NCBI GenBank assembly: GCA_949879765.1
Contig: CATLBQ010000017.1
Coordinates: forward strand, 1 to 33,123
From: an uncultured Bacilli bacterium
Lineage (GTDB): Bacteria; Bacillota_I; Bacilli_A; ML615J-28; CAG-313
DNA length: 33,123 nt
Direction: 5' to 3'
Numbering within the stretch: position 1 is the stretch's first letter; each line of letters begins with the position of its first letter. The notes under the pieces are model-generated. The model had not been told where the DNA came from and searched no databases. It saw nothing but the letters and a program-made list of their open reading frames with translations. Shown here piece after piece: positions 32,942 through 33,123 of the stretch. A program made the position numbers and the translations under genes.

Positions 32942-33018
32942 TGGCGCCCCTTCAGGGACTTGAACCCCGGACCCCATGATTAACAGTCATGTGCTCTAAC
33001 CAACTGAGCTAAAGAGGC
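32942..33018 (-). tRNA. tRNA-Asn (anticodon GTT)
   Basis: The reverse complement is a 77-nt class I tRNA. Acceptor arms GCCTCTT and AAGGGGC pair with one G-T, followed by G and encoded CCA. The D-arm is AGCTCAGTTGGTTAGAGC. The anticodon stem CATGA/TCATG encloses CTGTTAA (anticodon GTT). The T-arm is CCGGGGTTCAAGTCCCTG. It lies between 5S rRNA and tRNA-Glu on the same strand. Confidence 0.96.
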
Positions 33019-33042
33019 GCATTTTTCAAATGAATATAGAAA

Positions 33043-33123
33043 GGAGCTGGCAACGTCCTATTTTCGCTTTTTCAAACTATCTTCGGCGCTAAAGTGCTTA
33101 ACTTCTGTGTTCGGCATGGGAAC
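33043..33123 (-). rRNA. rrf: 5S ribosomal RNA, 3' part (runs off the window)
   Basis: The reverse complement reads GTTCCCATGCCGAACACAG, then AAGTTAAGC and TAGCGCCGA, the universally recognisable core of 5S rRNA, ending in GGACGTTGCCAGC. The 5' third lies beyond the right edge. The exact 3' end is estimated from usual 5S ends and may be off by a few bases. It implies 23S and 16S genes beyond the window on the minus strand. Confidence 0.93.

Noticed and set aside
1-33123. CRISPR array, prophage or intact insertion sequence
   Set aside because: No regularly spaced repeats, integrase, transposase or phage structural genes were found on either strand.

Overview
The window is AT-rich chromosomal DNA (roughly one third G+C by eye) from a low-GC Gram-positive bacterium of the Bacillota. 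AGGAGG-type ribosome binding sites, sigma-A-type promoters, lipoproteins with lipoboxes, and Firmicutes gene orders (secG-rnr-smpB, tig-clpX-lon, and rsmD/coaD next to ylbJ) all point there. An Erysipelotrichia-like lineage would fit, but that is inference from gene order and composition, not a computed placement.

Layout. At 1-3423, a tRNA-Leu, a hotdog thioesterase, a small membrane/coiled-coil protein and a long TPR/Sel1-type protein lead into smpB. At 2974-11048, on the minus strand, lie translation quality control and proteostasis genes: smpB, rnr, secG, lon, clpX and tig; tig has a textbook promoter. At 11049-15224 come a DUF885-type lipoprotein peptidase, an Sfp-type phosphopantetheinyl transferase and a Na/phosphate cotransporter with a PhoU-like tail. 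At 15352-19424 a tightly overlapping potA-potB-potC-potD polyamine importer operon ends at a strong terminator. At 19794-21370 a YfbK-type von Willebrand factor A lipoprotein gene is broken and has lost its first metal-binding motif. A tRNA-Arg with its own promoter and terminator follows.

At 21875-24481 a LysM amidase without a signal peptide overlaps a YlbJ-like membrane gene, which converges on coaD and rsmD (the ylbH-ylbI-ylbJ neighbourhood of Bacillus with the third gene inverted). Next are a small HNH-like protein that has lost the central DH pair, a heterodimeric ABC exporter with one degenerate ATPase site, lysA, and a beta-helix-type lipoprotein. The right end (31361-32850) looks accessory: a hypothetical gene behind a perfect consensus promoter, a small membrane ORF in another frame, a terminator, and about 450 bases of what may be decayed genes or insertion-sequence residue. 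The window closes with tRNA-Glu, tRNA-Asn and the 3' part of a 5S rRNA gene, the end of a minus-strand rRNA operon.

I found no intact mobile element, CRISPR array, prophage or clear defence system. The most notable observations are the MIDAS-deleted vWA gene, the possible HNH relative without its catalytic histidine, twin hairpins with the same loop before rsmD, a hairpin over the likely clpX ribosome binding site, the insertion in PotA, and the overlap of the amidase with the ylbJ-like gene.
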